DNA of 64,000 nucleotides, from contig NZ_JBMHJM010000001.1 in assembly GCF_049747295.1 (NCBI RefSeq), positions 3,410,001 to 3,474,000 on the forward strand, in the 5' to 3' direction. A program made the position numbers and the translations under genes. Below are positions 63,631 through 64,000 of this stretch, one piece after another (within the stretch, counting starts at the first letter, position 1; every line of letters starts with the position of its first letter). The notes under the pieces were generated by a model. The model was given only the letters and a program-made list of their open reading frames with translations, was not told where the DNA came from and searched no databases. The DNA is from Afipia sp049747295. GTDB taxonomy: Bacteria > Pseudomonadota > Alphaproteobacteria > Rhizobiales > Xanthobacteraceae.

Positions 63631-63807
63631 GTAAATTTCCCTGCTCCTAAATTTTTGATTCCTGTTCTCTCTAAGGTATTCCCTGTTAAACTGCGTAGGG
63701 AATTTGCAGGAAGTGGCTGCGAACAACGGTTTTCCTCTTGGAAAGCAGTATTAAGCAGGCTTGAAATTGCGGATTTCCCTGTAAAATTCCCTGTTAGCGG
63801 GGAATTT
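63631..63807. repeat. AAATTCCC/GGGAATTT repeat cluster
   Basis: ATTCCCTGTTA occurs twice (63678, 63786), with AATTTCCCTG, GGGAATTTGCAGG and GGATTTCCCTG around them. AAATTCCC (63784-63791) and GGGAATTT (63800-63807) form a perfect 8-bp stem. The pattern resembles a dispersed repeat that I associate with Bradyrhizobium-type genomes, often near integration sites. No gene is convincing here, and the window end to 64000 shows nothing further. Confidence 0.55.
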
Positions 63808-64000
63808 GATTGGAGCCCGGTGCGATTACCACTGGGTCGCCAGCCATTTAAGCCAACGTAATCAGCGACTTCGCAAACCGATTATTCCATTCCGGTTCTC
63901 GGTTCATTCAAACGAACCCGTTGTGAACTCGCTTGCGCGGAGGTGGGCGAAGGAAATGCCTCCGGCGCAGAGAATAAGCGCATCCAGGATTCGCCAGTGC

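Overview
The window looks like a chromosomal accessory region of an alphaproteobacterium of the Bradyrhizobium/Rhodopseudomonas/Afipia group. This is inferred from the GC-rich codon use, the many CoA-dependent acid-degradation genes, the DUF2924-DUF3489-serine recombinase trio and the phasin; no rRNA or marker gene is present to prove it. The left edge holds the 5' part of an acyl-CoA dehydrogenase and a tRNA-Gln gene, a plausible island boundary.

From 1.1 to 2.7 kb an ECF41-type sigma factor is divergent from its usual partner, a carboxymuconolactone-decarboxylase/AhpD-like protein, and both genes carry a matching ECF41-type promoter. From 3.4 to 13 kb lies a defence island: a small ribbon-helix-helix protein coupled to an MmeI-like (type IIL) restriction-modification enzyme, a DUF2130 protein, a SIR2-HerA pair, and a DUF262-HNH (GmrSD-like) protein. 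The block DUF2130/SIR2/HerA/DUF262 is bracketed by two homologous arrays of 38-bp repeats with palindromic cores. From 13.2 to 21.1 kb is a second module: large serine recombinase, DUF2924, DUF3489, a small protein, an XRE repressor, a PD-(D/E)XK-like protein, a terminase large subunit, DUF5681, a ParB-methyltransferase fusion and an unknown 264-residue protein. It has DNA-packaging and modification genes but no recognisable capsid, portal or tail gene.

From 22 to 31 kb are stress and ion genes: a double-domain universal stress protein, a complete Mrp-type Na+/H+ antiporter operon with fused A/B subunits, and two tandem Rnk/GreA-like proteins. A frameshifted chemoreceptor follows, then a graveyard with an integrase tail and two nucleotidyltransferase remnants. 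From 35 to 42 kb is an organic-acid catabolic operon (HpcH/HpaI aldolase, FAD-linked 2-hydroxyacid dehydrogenase, MFS transporter, aldehyde dehydrogenase, broken L-lactate dehydrogenase) followed by a Crp/Fnr regulator. A phasin gene and an IS3 remnant come next.

From 44 to 56 kb a TetR-family regulator is followed by a solute-binding protein, a CurA-like reductase and a long acid-degradation operon (enoyl-CoA hydratase, MBL hydrolase, CoA ligase, acyl-CoA dehydrogenase, SDR, AMACR-like racemase, two MaoC-type half proteins, SnoaL-like). Two nearly identical palindromes, one before the binding-protein gene and one before the hydratase operon, are likely operators of the TetR protein. From 56 to 60.4 kb is a second acyl-CoA pathway in which the paired dehydrogenases and a nitronate monooxygenase are intact while an SDR and a thiolase survive only as joined N- and C-terminal ends. 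The last 4 kb contain ParB-domain and LysR remnants, an MmyB-like regulator divergent from an SDR, a further gene relic and AAATTCCC/GGGAATTT-type repeats. Overall the window is a mosaic of transferred cassettes with much decay between them.
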